Below, one piece after another: positions 21,293 through 28,600 of a stretch of 29,241 bases of DNA. The stretch covers positions 1 to 29,241 of the forward strand of contig CAYNGD010000021.1 in NCBI GenBank assembly GCA_964396965.1. Reading direction: 5' to 3'. The position numbers were made by a program, and so were the translations under genes. The notes beneath the pieces were generated by a model. The model was not told the DNA's origin. It ran no database searches and saw only the letters and a list, made by a program, of their open reading frames with translations. The first letter of the stretch is position 1. The number at the start of each line of letters is the position of its first letter. This DNA is from JABMRW01 sp964396965 (GTDB lineage: Bacteria > Chloroflexota > Dehalococcoidia > Dehalococcoidales > BS750m-G39).

Positions 21293-21791
21293 CCGCCGAT
21301 TCCAGCCGCAGCAGATATATCTTCCTGGCCAGCCCCCCGCCGTAACCACCCAATTTACCGTTTTGGGCCACCACCCGGTGGCAGGGAACAATAACCGGCA
21401 GCGGGTTCCGGGCCAGCGCCTGCCCCACCGCCCGCCCCGCCCCGGCTTTACCCAGTCTTTGGGCCAGCCAGCCGTAGCTCCTGGTCTCACCGTAGGGGAT
21501 AAGCCGGGCCAGCCGCCAAACCTCACCCTGAAAGGCGGTGGCCGCGGCAAGGTCAAGCTCATCATTAAAGGCCACCCTCCGGCCGGCAAAATAGCTTTTC
21601 AGGCGCCCGGTTAAGTCAGCGAAAAAGCGGTCAGAGCGGACCGCTTCCCTCAATCTGTCACCCAGCAGCCGTTCCGCCTCTCTGGCCGAATCCTGGGGCA
21701 GGGTGACTTTGAGCAGCCCGGAGTCAGAGACCAGCAGTCCAACCCAGCCAACAGCTACATCAGCAACGGTGTATTTCAGCCCGCCAGACAC
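21285..21791 (-). CDS. ogt: Methylated-DNA-[protein]-cysteine S-methyltransferase
   Basis: 168 residues from a GTG. The C-terminal methyltransferase domain includes FQGEVWRLARLIPYGETRSYGWLAQRLG (about 87-114), the DNA-reading AVGQALARNP and the active-site PCHRV (Cys137), followed by GGYGGGLARKIYLLRLE. The N-terminal 80 residues are the usual ribonuclease-like domain. It repairs O6-alkylguanine by transferring the alkyl group irreversibly to Cys137. The symbol ogt fits the two-domain, non-Ada form. It overlaps the inhibitor gene tail to tail, its TAA being inside that gene. Confidence 0.92.
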   Translation of the reverse strand: MSGGLKYTVADVAVGWVGLLVSDSGLLKVTLPQDSAREAERLLGDRLREAVRSDRFFADLTGRLKSYFAGRRVAFNDELDLAAATAFQGEVWRLARLIPYGETRSYGWLAQRLGKAGAGRAVGQALARNPLPVIVPCHRVVAQNGKLGGYGGGLARKIYLLRLESAAT

Positions 21792-21806
21792 AGGCAGTTT
21801 GCCCCT

Positions 21807-22343
21807 TTAGCCCAGCTCCGGCTCAATCAGACCGTAGTCGCCGTCCCGCCGCCGGTAGAGCAGATTAAGCTCCTCACTGGCGGCGTTAAAGAAGAGGAAA
21901 AAGTCATGCCCCAGCAGCTCCATCTGGTCGATAGCCTCGTCCACCGACACCGTTTTGACCACGAACCGCTTGACCTTGACCACCTTTCTGGGCGGCTGGG
22001 CCACCTCACTCGATTCACCCCTGACCAGCGAGCTCCCTCTACCCTTTCTATAGAGCTTCCCCTTGTAGCGCTCAATCTGCCGGTCGATAACCGCGGCCAC
22101 CTTATTGACCGCCTTGGGCAGATCTTCCCCCCTCTCCACCCCACGCAGCAGGGTGCCGTTACTATCTATAGTCACCTCAACCACGAAGTGCTGCTCCGGG
22201 GACTTGGTCTTTTCGGCATAGATCTCCACCTTCTGCTCTTTGATATTGGGCAGGTGGCGGCTGAGCTTGCCCAGCTTACGCCCGATTAGCTGACGCAACG
22301 CTGGCGTCAGTTCTACATTTTTGCCGGTTATCTGCAGCTCCAT
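21807..22343 (-). CDS. hpf: Ribosome hibernation promoting factor, long form
   Basis: 178 residues. The N-terminal S30AE domain (about 1-100) begins MELQITGKNVELTPALRQLI and binds the decoding region of the 30S subunit. A basic linker follows, and the C-terminal domain (about 120-178) has the VKVKRFVVKTVSVDEAIDQMELLGHDFFLFFN segment that dimerises ribosomes into 100S particles in long-HPF bacteria. AAGGAG lies 7 bases upstream of the ATG. It is followed on the same strand by ogt (15-base gap) and preceded by comF (23-base gap), so the three may be cotranscribed. Confidence 0.93.
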   Translation of the reverse strand: MELQITGKNVELTPALRQLIGRKLGKLSRHLPNIKEQKVEIYAEKTKSPEQHFVVEVTIDSNGTLLRGVERGEDLPKAVNKVAAVIDRQIERYKGKLYRKGRGSSLVRGESSEVAQPPRKVVKVKRFVVKTVSVDEAIDQMELLGHDFFLFFNAASEELNLLYRRRDGDYGLIEPELG

Positions 22344-22366
22344 CAGTTCACACTCCTTAGCCTATT

Positions 22367-23065
22367 TTAGATTTCCCGGGCCAGCACCAGCCCCCACACC
22401 GAGGCAGCCCCACCTGCTTTTAGCGCCCGGGCGCAGGCATCAAGGGTAGCCCCTGAGGTGGCGACGTCATCTATCAATATTACCTGCCCGCCTTCCAGCC
22501 GGCGGCGGCAGGCGAAGGCACCGGCGACGTTAGCCCGCCGCTCAACCGCGCTGGCCGTCCTAGCCTGGGGCAGGGAGTGGCGCTCACGGGCCAGACAGTC
22601 GTCAACTACTGGTAAACCGGCCAGTTTGCCCAGCTCTCCGGCCAGCAGCCGGGACTGATTGTAGCCCCGCTCCCGCAGCCGTCTGGGGTGCAGCGGCACC
22701 GGCACCAGGACATCGCCGGGGAGGGAATTAGCCAGCAGATATTCATTAAGCAGCTGAGCCAGGAGCTTGGCCAGGGCCCTCAGGTTTCGGTATTTCAGTT
22801 CGTGGACAGCCTGGCGCACCACCCCCTCGAAGCGAAACGGCGCCCGGATGCCATCTATCTCGGCCTGCCCGCCGAGGCAACTCGGACAGAGTTCAGCGTT
22901 AGACTGGGGCAGGCCGCACCTGGGGCAAAGCGGAAGCACAACTCTGGGCAGCGACTTCAGGCAGGAAGGGCAGATAAAGTCCCCCTCCCGGCCACAGCCG
23001 ACGCACCAGCGTGGGAACAGGAGGTCAAGTGCCGTTCCCTTGATTCGGCTCAAGCGAGGAAGCAC
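22367..23065 (-). CDS. comF: ComF family phosphoribosyltransferase-like protein
   Basis: 232 residues from a GTG with CGGAG upstream. The N-terminus has two zinc-finger-like CxxC pairs (Cys21/24/32/35 and Cys47/50/60/63). The PRTase domain contains VPVPLHPRRLRERGYNQS (about 121-138) and the PRPP motif VILIDDVATSGATLD (195-209). ComF is needed for DNA uptake in competent bacteria and for a late step in single-strand handling; no other competence gene is in the window. The gene lies between the zinc-ribbon gene and hpf on the same strand. Confidence 0.9.
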   Translation of the reverse strand: MLPRLSRIKGTALDLLFPRWCVGCGREGDFICPSCLKSLPRVVLPLCPRCGLPQSNAELCPSCLGGQAEIDGIRAPFRFEGVVRQAVHELKYRNLRALAKLLAQLLNEYLLANSLPGDVLVPVPLHPRRLRERGYNQSRLLAGELGKLAGLPVVDDCLARERHSLPQARTASAVERRANVAGAFACRRRLEGGQVILIDDVATSGATLDACARALKAGGAASVWGLVLAREI

Positions 23066-23108
23066 ATCCAGCTCCGCTATAAGAGCTTAAAAATAGAACG
23101 GCGAACTA

Positions 23109-23321
23109 CTAGCGGGAGCGGGCGCTATGCATCGCCCCGCTGATAATGGGTTCGTTAACATAGACGTCACCGTTCCTGATTTTGAGATTAAAACCGCAAT
23201 CAGGATTGGTGCAGACCCAGGCCTTGTAGTGAATAGCCGCCCCCTGACTGCCAAAGTCAGACAGGGGCACCAAGTCTCCCGCCTTGCACTTCAGACACTT
23301 GGGGAAATTGGATTGTTCCAT
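23109..23321 (-). CDS. Small zinc-ribbon protein
   Basis: 70 residues with a strong GGGAGGAGG ribosome site. Cys9-x2-Cys12 and Cys37-x4-Cys42 form a zinc-ribbon-like pair around a central beta region (GAAIHYKAWVCTNPDCGFNLKIRNGDVYV). No function can be assigned. It has its own promoter with an overlapping palindrome and precedes comF by 43 bases on the same strand. Confidence 0.65.
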   Translation of the reverse strand: MEQSNFPKCLKCKAGDLVPLSDFGSQGAAIHYKAWVCTNPDCGFNLKIRNGDVYVNEPIISGAMHSARSR

Positions 23322-23348
23322 GAGGTCCTCCTCCCAACCAAAAAATTA

Positions 23349-23363
23349 GCTTAAATCTTAAGC
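23349..23363 (-). promoter_or_regulatory. Candidate operator palindrome
   Basis: GCTTAA-ATC-TTAAGC is a perfect 6-base inverted repeat immediately downstream of the -10 and covering the expected transcription start (near 23357) of the zinc-ribbon gene. It could be a repressor site or a small leader hairpin. Confidence 0.4.
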
Positions 23364-23392
23364 AGTATACACCATAGTCTGGCGGTTGACAA
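23364..23392 (-). promoter_or_regulatory. Promoter of the zinc-ribbon gene
   Basis: Minus strand: TTGTCA (23392-23387; 5 of 6), exactly 17 bases, TATACT (23369-23364; 5 of 6), giving a leader of about 36 bases with the ribosome site. Confidence 0.6.
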
Positions 23393-23479
23393 GGGTCTAT
23401 TTCAGTTCCACTGAGTCGATTTGGCATAGAACCTTACTTGTTAAACTAGCCCCTCAGCGGGAAGCTAAATCTCTTTGAG

Positions 23480-23827
23480 TTAGAACTCTGTAACCCCCGG
23501 CGGCATTACCGCAATATGCGAAAATGCCGAATCTTTCGTTGCGCCGTGCCAATGCTTCTCGCCCGCCGGAATGAAGATAATGGTACCCGGGGTCACCGTA
23601 ACTTCCTCTTTCTCTGTTGCCACTATCCCTGTCCCCTCAGTAACGTATAACACTTGGTCAAAGGTGTGCGTATGGAATACATTAACGGCACCGGGGCTAA
23701 AATTAACCACACCAACCCTAAGCTCATTGGCAGTCTCACCGATAATATTTTGTATACTGACCTTGCCTCTAAAGATTTTGTCCGTCACTTCTTGTGCCTT
23801 AATATCGTTAATCCTTACCACTTTCAT
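23480..23827 (-). CDS. Small single-domain cupin
   Basis: 115 residues, using the second of two adjacent ATGs, which puts AGGAGG at 6 bases. Cupin motif 1 is at about 46-67 with His52 and His54, and Gln58 in the position usually held by Glu. Motif 2 (PGTIIFIPAGEKHWHGA, 80-96) supplies His92. This suggests a metal-binding beta-barrel resembling carboxymuconolactone- or quercetinase-type small cupins. The substrate is unknown. Base use is clearly more A+T-rich than the neighbours and the flanking gaps are A+T-rich too, so it may have been acquired or be less expressed. It sits alone between thpR and the zinc-ribbon gene. Confidence 0.85.
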   Translation of the reverse strand: MKVVRINDIKAQEVTDKIFRGKVSIQNIIGETANELRVGVVNFSPGAVNVFHTHTFDQVLYVTEGTGIVATEKEEVTVTPGTIIFIPAGEKHWHGATKDSAFSHIAVMPPGVTEF

Positions 23828-23963
23828 CATTCTCCTCCTAAAACTTCGCTTTGCTGCTTCCAAAATGCAGACATTTCATGTCCAATTATATATTTTACAC
23901 CCCAATCCCCCAAGCTTCTCCCGAAACATAGTAGCCCCTACTCACCTCCGCCACTAAGTCTTT

Positions 23964-24566
23964 TCAACATTCACTCAACAAGTGACTCTTGCCTAGACCT
24001 ACTAAGCTAATCAGACTATAAATAGCCCCCTCCCTGGTCAGCTGGCTCCTCATCAGACTGACCTCGGCCACCGGGAAACTATATGAAGCCTTAAACCCGG
24101 TGCCGGCGATTAGCTGCCCCAGCCCCTCCCGCTGGGGCAGCGAGGCCTGGTCGCGCACCCGGGCCAGGGTCAGGTGGGGGGTAAAGCGCCGCTTCTCCGG
24201 GGCGAAGCCGAGCTGGGCCAAGTTGTTCTCGAGACGCTGCTGAAGGTCGGCTAATTTGTCCACCTCCCCGCTCACCCCCACCCAGACCACCTGCACCCGC
24301 CTCAGGTTGGGGAAAGCCCCCAGGCCTTCCACCCTCAGGGAGAAGGGAGGTACACCCTTGGCCGCCTCGGCCATGGCGGCGCTTATCGGGGCAATCTTAG
24401 CCGCGTCAACACCGCCCAGGAACTTCAGGGTCAGGTGAACACCGTCGGGGTCAACCCACTTTACCGGGGCCTGACTCCCCGATTTCAATTTGGCCTGGAT
24501 GTCTTTAAGACCGGCCTTGACCTCTTCGGGTAGCTCTATGGCGATAAAGCAGCGCACCGTCTCCAC
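23964..24566 (-). CDS. thpR: RNA 2',3'-cyclic phosphodiesterase
   Basis: 200 residues from a GTG two bases after the amidohydrolase stop. The two HxTx motifs of the 2H phosphoesterase family are present: His44 in HLTLKFLG and His131 in PHLTLARV. The start METVRCFIAIELP and the length are typical of ThpR/LigT. It hydrolyses 2',3'-cyclic phosphate on RNA, and in vitro can join or cleave tRNA halves. The last 15 or so residues (VGLGKSHLLSEC) run past the conserved fold into A+T-rich DNA. Confidence 0.92.
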   Translation of the reverse strand: METVRCFIAIELPEEVKAGLKDIQAKLKSGSQAPVKWVDPDGVHLTLKFLGGVDAAKIAPISAAMAEAAKGVPPFSLRVEGLGAFPNLRRVQVVWVGVSGEVDKLADLQQRLENNLAQLGFAPEKRRFTPHLTLARVRDQASLPQREGLGQLIAGTGFKASYSFPVAEVSLMRSQLTREGAIYSLISLVGLGKSHLLSEC

Positions 24567-24568
24567 GG

Positions 24569-25417
24569 CTAGCTACCCTCGATGCCGAGCAGCCTCCGGG
24601 CGTTGCCCGCCAGCACCAGGTTTCTGGTCTCTTCGGCTAAACCCAGCGTCTCAATCTCGTCAAGCAGGCGCCTCGGTTTCAGCAGGGGGTAATCGCTGCC
24701 GAAGAGGACCCTCTCGGCACCCACCAGCTGGATAACTTGTTTATAGACCTGGGGGGTATAGAGAAAGGGGGAGGCGGCGCTGTCGAAATAGACGTTAGCC
24801 AGCGCCTTTTTAACCTCGGGCATCAGGGCGTAGAAGGGCAGGCCGCCACCCCAGTGGGCGCAGATTACGGGAAGCTCGGGGTGGCTGGCGATAAAGGGAT
24901 AGAGCATATCGGGAAAGATAATCCCCTTGCCCGGGTAGTCATGCCCCAGCGGCTCCGAGGCGTGGAGAAGAATGGTCAGCTTATGCTCTTTTAAGGCCCC
25001 GGCCAGGGGGTCCATCACCATCTCGTCGGCGAGGTCAAAGAGCTGCATGTCCGGCCTCATCTCGCCCAGCCCCTTTATCCCCGCCCTGGCGCAGCGCTCA
25101 ATCTCGGCGATGGCCGCCTTGGGCGAGTTGGGCTGGACGGCGCCGAAACCCACCAGCCGCTTGGGATAGCGGGAAACGGCATCAATTATATAGTCATTGG
25201 TCTCGACGCAGAGCTCGTGGGTGGTCCAGCCTATGTTGAGGATAACCGAGACATCAACCCCGGCCTTATCCATATCGGCGATGAGCTCCTCGGCGGTGGC
25301 TATTTTAGCCTTGGGGTCGGAGTATAGGATAGCGAAACAGGGGTCGCGCTCGATATATTTATTCCGGTTTTTGCTTACCTCAGGCGGAAAGACGTGGGTA
25401 TGAAAGTCGATAATCAC
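24569..25417 (-). CDS. Amidohydrolase family protein (ACMSD-like)
   Basis: 282 residues from a GTG. Metal-site motifs of the amidohydrolase-2 family (PF04909) are present: FHTHVF (His6, His8), LLHASEP (about 153-159), AHWGGG (about 194-199) and FGSDYPL (about 242-248). Members are hydrolases or decarboxylases of aromatic or amino acid derivatives; the specific substrate cannot be deduced. It lies 32 bases after rplY and 2 bases before thpR, so it is probably part of the rplY transcript. Confidence 0.85.
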   Translation of the reverse strand: MIIDFHTHVFPPEVSKNRNKYIERDPCFAILYSDPKAKIATAEELIADMDKAGVDVSVILNIGWTTHELCVETNDYIIDAVSRYPKRLVGFGAVQPNSPKAAIAEIERCARAGIKGLGEMRPDMQLFDLADEMVMDPLAGALKEHKLTILLHASEPLGHDYPGKGIIFPDMLYPFIASHPELPVICAHWGGGLPFYALMPEVKKALANVYFDSAASPFLYTPQVYKQVIQLVGAERVLFGSDYPLLKPRRLLDEIETLGLAEETRNLVLAGNARRLLGIEGS

Positions 25418-25449
25418 GGCCCGAAATCAGCGTCCTTTTATCCTCAAGC

Positions 25450-26121
25450 TCACCCGGCCTCTTCCTCCGGCTTCCCCCCGGCCTCCCTGGCCGCTTCGGC
25501 CTCGGCCTCCTCGGCAGCGGCCTCCGCCGCCGGCACCGCTTCGGCAACCACCTCTTCCACCACCCTGGCCTCGCTCACCCTGACCACCATCTGGTCGGGG
25601 TCGGTGATAACGGTGACGTCCGGGCTCAAAACCAAATCCCGGACGAAGATGGCGTCCTCCACCTCCACCAGCGGGCTCAGGTCGATCTCTATCTGGGGCG
25701 GGAGCTTATCGGGCAGGGACTCCACGCTCAGGCTGTTGAGGCTGTGGGTCAGGGTGCGCCCCTTCTCCTTCATAGCCGGGGCCTCCCCGATAAGGACGAG
25801 AGGCACGTCCACCCTTATCTTCTCCGTCCGCTTCACCTGGTAGAAGTCAATGTGAAGCAGCCCCCCGCCTACCGGCTCCCGCTGGATTTCCCGGATGAAG
25901 ACGCTGCGGGGCTCTTTATAGCCCTCGACCTCCAGGGTGATAAGCCGGGTCATCCCAGCCCGGGCGATGATACGCTGCAGCCGGGCGGTATCACACTGGA
26001 GGGGTATTGATTTAATGCCGTGGCCGAAGAGGTGGGCGGGGGTAATGCCTTCACGGCGCAGAAAACGGCTCTTTTTGCCCAGCACCTCTCGCTTGCTGGC
26101 CTCTATCTTCAACTCAGTCAT
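25450..26121 (-). CDS. rplY: 50S ribosomal protein L25 / general stress protein Ctc
   Basis: 223 residues, the long CTC/TL5 form. The N-terminal 5S rRNA-binding domain (about 1-90) begins LKIEASKREVLGKKSRFLRREGITPAHLFGHG. The second beta domain (about 95-185) contains LLHIDFYQV and PLVLIGEAPAMKEKG. A low-complexity Ala/Glu tail forms the C-terminus (about 190-223). GAGGAG lies 8 bases upstream of the ATG. It heads a minus-strand group that includes the amidohydrolase and thpR. Confidence 0.94.
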   Translation of the reverse strand: MTELKIEASKREVLGKKSRFLRREGITPAHLFGHGIKSIPLQCDTARLQRIIARAGMTRLITLEVEGYKEPRSVFIREIQREPVGGGLLHIDFYQVKRTEKIRVDVPLVLIGEAPAMKEKGRTLTHSLNSLSVESLPDKLPPQIEIDLSPLVEVEDAIFVRDLVLSPDVTVITDPDQMVVRVSEARVVEEVVAEAVPAAEAAAEEAEAEAAREAGGKPEEEAG

Positions 26122-26144
26122 CTATCAGCTCCTCTATCTGGCTA

Positions 26145-26173
26145 ATTAAAGCAAATATAGGGATAAAAATCAA
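26145..26173 (-). promoter_or_regulatory. rplY promoter
   Basis: Minus strand: TTGATT (26173-26168), 17 bases, TTTAAT (26150-26145; 5 of 6). The leader is about 17 bases and includes the ribosome site. Confidence 0.5.
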
Positions 26174-26202
26174 ACCGACGTTATTTTTCCCAGTTCAAAG
26201 CC

Positions 26203-26231
26203 TAGACCGGCTACCCCGATTATAGTATAAT
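26203..26231 (+). promoter_or_regulatory. Transketolase operon promoter
   Basis: TAGACC (26203-26208; 4 of 6), 17 bases, a perfect TATAAT (26226-26231). The expected start is near 26238, upstream of the hairpin terminator at 26286-26320. It is divergent from the rplY promoter. Confidence 0.5.
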
Positions 26232-26253
26232 TATAAATACTTAGGGGGTGTTA

Positions 26254-27138
26254 ATGTCGTCACCGCAAGAGTGCAGATTACCTTCAACCTCGGCTGAAAG
26301 CCCAGAAGCCGAGGTTTTTTCGTTATCGGCCCCGGTGGCGGAGCTTAGGAGGGTGGCCAAAAAGACCCGCCGCTATATTATCATCATGACCAACCGGGCG
26401 GGCAGCGGCCACCCCGGCGGCTCTCTCTCCGCGGTTGAGATTCTAACCACCCTCTACTTCAGGGTGATGCGCCATAAGCCCGGAGACCCCCACTGGCCGG
26501 AGCGGGACCGCTTTATCCTGAGCAAGGGCCACGCCGCCCCCGCCCTCTACGCCGTCCTGGCCGAGTGCGGCTATTTTCCGGTGGCCGAGCTGCTCACCCT
26601 GCGCCAGCTCGACAGCTGCCTCCAGGGCCACACCGACTGCACCCTCACCCCCGGTGTGGAGATGTCGGCCGGCGCCCTGGGTCAGGGGCTTTCCTTCGCC
26701 CTGGGGGTGGCCCTGGCCGGCCGGCTCAATAAGCAGGACTACCGGGTATATGCCCTGCTCGGCGACGGGGAGTGCGACGAAGGTCAGGTCTGGGAGGCGG
26801 CTATGGCCTCGGCCCACTTCAAGGTGGACAACCTGGTGGCCATCGTCGATAACAACGGTCAGCAGATAGACGGCTGGAACCGCGATGTCATGAACCTGAA
26901 TCCCTTCCCGGCCAAATGGCAGGCCTTCGGCTGGCGGGTCATCGAGGTTGACGGCCACAATTTCCCCCAGCTAACCCGGGCCTTCAAGCAGGCCAGCAAG
27001 ATTAAAGGCCAGCCGACGGTCATCATCGCCCATACCGTCAAGGGCAAGGGGGTCAGCTTCATGGAGAACAACCCCGACTTCCACGGGGCGGCCCCCAACG
27101 ATATCGAGGTAATGCTGGCGCTGAAGGAGCTGAAGTAA
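26254..27138 (+). CDS. Transketolase, N-terminal (TPP-binding) subunit
   Basis: Up to 294 residues. RAGSGHPGGSLSA (about 49-61), SKGHAAPALYAVL, and the thiamine diphosphate/Mg motif GDGECDEGQVWEAA...VDNNGQ identify the N-terminal half of a split transketolase, which moves two-carbon ketol units in the pentose phosphate network with the next gene product. The ATG at 26254 has AGGGGGTG upstream, but the first ~27 residues are non-conserved, use codons atypical of the window, and are encoded across a strong terminator. The true start may therefore be a downstream in-frame codon (GTG 26335 or 26353, or ATG 26386), although none has a well-spaced ribosome site. The stop overlaps the next ATG by one base (TAATG). 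Confidence 0.9.
   Translation: MSSPQECRLPSTSAESPEAEVFSLSAPVAELRRVAKKTRRYIIIMTNRAGSGHPGGSLSAVEILTTLYFRVMRHKPGDPHWPERDRFILSKGHAAPALYAVLAECGYFPVAELLTLRQLDSCLQGHTDCTLTPGVEMSAGALGQGLSFALGVALAGRLNKQDYRVYALLGDGECDEGQVWEAAMASAHFKVDNLVAIVDNNGQQIDGWNRDVMNLNPFPAKWQAFGWRVIEVDGHNFPQLTRAFKQASKIKGQPTVIIAHTVKGKGVSFMENNPDFHGAAPNDIEVMLALKELK
26286..26320 (+). terminator. Strong intrinsic terminator in the transketolase leader / 5' coding region
   Basis: AACCTCGGCT (26286-26295) and AGCCGAGGTT (26307-26316) form a perfect 10-base stem around an 11-base loop, with a TTTTTT run at 26315-26320. It lies about 50 bases after the predicted transcription start and before the conserved part of the transketolase protein, the arrangement of a transcription attenuator. 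No known riboswitch class was recognised upstream. Confidence 0.75.
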
Positions 27139-28070
27139 TGGCCCAGGAAGTCTCGCTGCGGGAAGCCTACGGTCAGACCCTGCTGGAGCTGGGCCTGGAA
27201 AACCCGGACATCGTGGTGCTGGACGCCGACCTCTCCCGCTCGACGATGACCCACCTCTTCGCCCAGAAGCTGCCGGAGCGCTTCTTCGACTGCGGCATCG
27301 CCGAGCAGAACATGATAAGCATCGCCGCCGGCCTGGCCGCTTCGGGCAAGATAGCCTTTGCCAGCACCTTCGCCGTTTTTGCCCCCGGGCGCTGCTTCGA
27401 CCAGATTCGGATGTCCATCGCCCAGCCCCAGTTCAACGTTAAAATCGTGGCTACCCACGGCGGCATCACCGTAGGCGAGGACGGCAGCTCGCACCAGTCC
27501 ATCGAGGACCTGTCCCTTATCTGCTCCCTGCCCGGCTTCACCGTCATTGTCCCCGCCGATGCCATCGAGACCGCCCAGGCGGTGGAGGTGGCGGCGGCCA
27601 GCTACGGGCCGTTCTACATCCGGCTGTGCCGTCCCAAGTCCCGGCTGATATACGACCAGGACTACCGCTTCAAACTGGGCAGGGCGGTAACCCTGCGCCA
27701 GGGCAGGGACGCCGCTATCATCGCCATCGGCCTGATGGTCAAAGAGGCGCTGGAGGCCGCCCAGAACCTGAAAGGGGAGGGGATAGACTGCCGGGTGCTC
27801 AACATGCCCACCCTCAAGCCCATCGACGAAACGGCCATAATCAAGGCCGCTGAGACCGGGGCCATCATCACCGCTGAGGAGCACCTGGAGCACGGCGGCC
27901 TGGGCAGCCTGGTGGCCCAGGTGGTCGCCCGGCACCGGCCGGTGCCCATGGAGATGGTGGCGCTTCACGGCTACGCCAAATCGGGCAAGCCGGACGAGCT
28001 TCTGGTGAGGTACGGCCTGACCGCTGGAGACATCGAAAAGGCGGTAAAATCGGCGGTAAAAAGAAAATAA
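27138..28070 (+). CDS. Transketolase, C-terminal subunit
   Basis: 310 residues, translationally coupled to the N-terminal subunit. It contains the pyrimidine-binding domain with the catalytic Glu56 in CGIAEQNMISIAAGLA, then HGGITVGEDGSSHQSIEDLSL (about 115-135) and the transketolase C domain (about 185-305). It resembles other split bacterial and archaeal transketolases and the related DXS/pyruvate dehydrogenase-beta folds; the partner gene and motif set favour transketolase. A 50-base gap separates it from tspO. Confidence 0.92.
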   Translation: MAQEVSLREAYGQTLLELGLENPDIVVLDADLSRSTMTHLFAQKLPERFFDCGIAEQNMISIAAGLAASGKIAFASTFAVFAPGRCFDQIRMSIAQPQFNVKIVATHGGITVGEDGSSHQSIEDLSLICSLPGFTVIVPADAIETAQAVEVAAASYGPFYIRLCRPKSRLIYDQDYRFKLGRAVTLRQGRDAAIIAIGLMVKEALEAAQNLKGEGIDCRVLNMPTLKPIDETAIIKAAETGAIITAEEHLEHGGLGSLVAQVVARHRPVPMEMVALHGYAKSGKPDELLVRYGLTAGDIEKAVKSAVKRK

Positions 28071-28120
28071 CCTTAACATTCCCCTGCTCCAGAACATAAA
28101 CAACCATAAGGAGGTGAGTT

Positions 28121-28600
28121 ATGGGAGCTAGGGACATCGTCAAGCTGGTGGTAAGCATCGTCGCCTGCCAGTGCGCCGGAGCCATCGGCTCGGTATTCAC
28201 CACCCCCGCTATACCCACCTGGTACGCCGCCCTGGAGAAACCCTCCTTCACCCCACCCAACTGGCTGTTCGCCCCGGCCTGGATTACCCTCTACGTGCTG
28301 ATGGCGGTAGCCGCATTTCTCGTCTGGCGTCAGGGCTTCGCCCGCGAGGGGGTAAGGTGCGCCCTAATCGTGTTCCTGGTGCAGCTGGTGCTCAACGCCC
28401 TGTGGTCGGTGGTCTTCTTCGGGCTACATTCGCCCCTCTACGGGATGGTGGTCATCCTGGCCCTGTGGGTAGCCATACTGGTGACCATAATCAAGTTCTT
28501 CCGGCTCTCGGTGGCCGCCGGCAGCCTGATGCTGCCCTACATACTCTGGGTGAGCTTCGCCTCGGCCCTGAACATAGCCATATGGGTCCTGAACCCGTAG
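28121..28600 (+). CDS. TspO/MBR family membrane protein
   Basis: 159 residues with five transmembrane helices. The family signature is clear: WYAALEKPSFTPPNWLFAPAWITLYVLMAVA (about 28-58), then LNALWSVVFFGLHSP (about 91-105) and a final WVSFASALNIAIWVLN. TspO proteins bind porphyrins and are linked to tetrapyrrole or oxidative-stress physiology in bacteria. The ribosome site AAGGAGGTGA is the strongest in the window. It may be cotranscribed with the transketolase genes. Its stop codon directly abuts the stop codon of plsY on the other strand. Confidence 0.92.
   Translation: MGARDIVKLVVSIVACQCAGAIGSVFTTPAIPTWYAALEKPSFTPPNWLFAPAWITLYVLMAVAAFLVWRQGFAREGVRCALIVFLVQLVLNALWSVVFFGLHSPLYGMVVILALWVAILVTIIKFFRLSVAAGSLMLPYILWVSFASALNIAIWVLNP

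Noticed and set aside
26859..28103. 414-residue minus-strand reading frame across both transketolase genes
   Set aside because: It spans the antisense of two conserved, motif-complete genes and has no motifs of its own.
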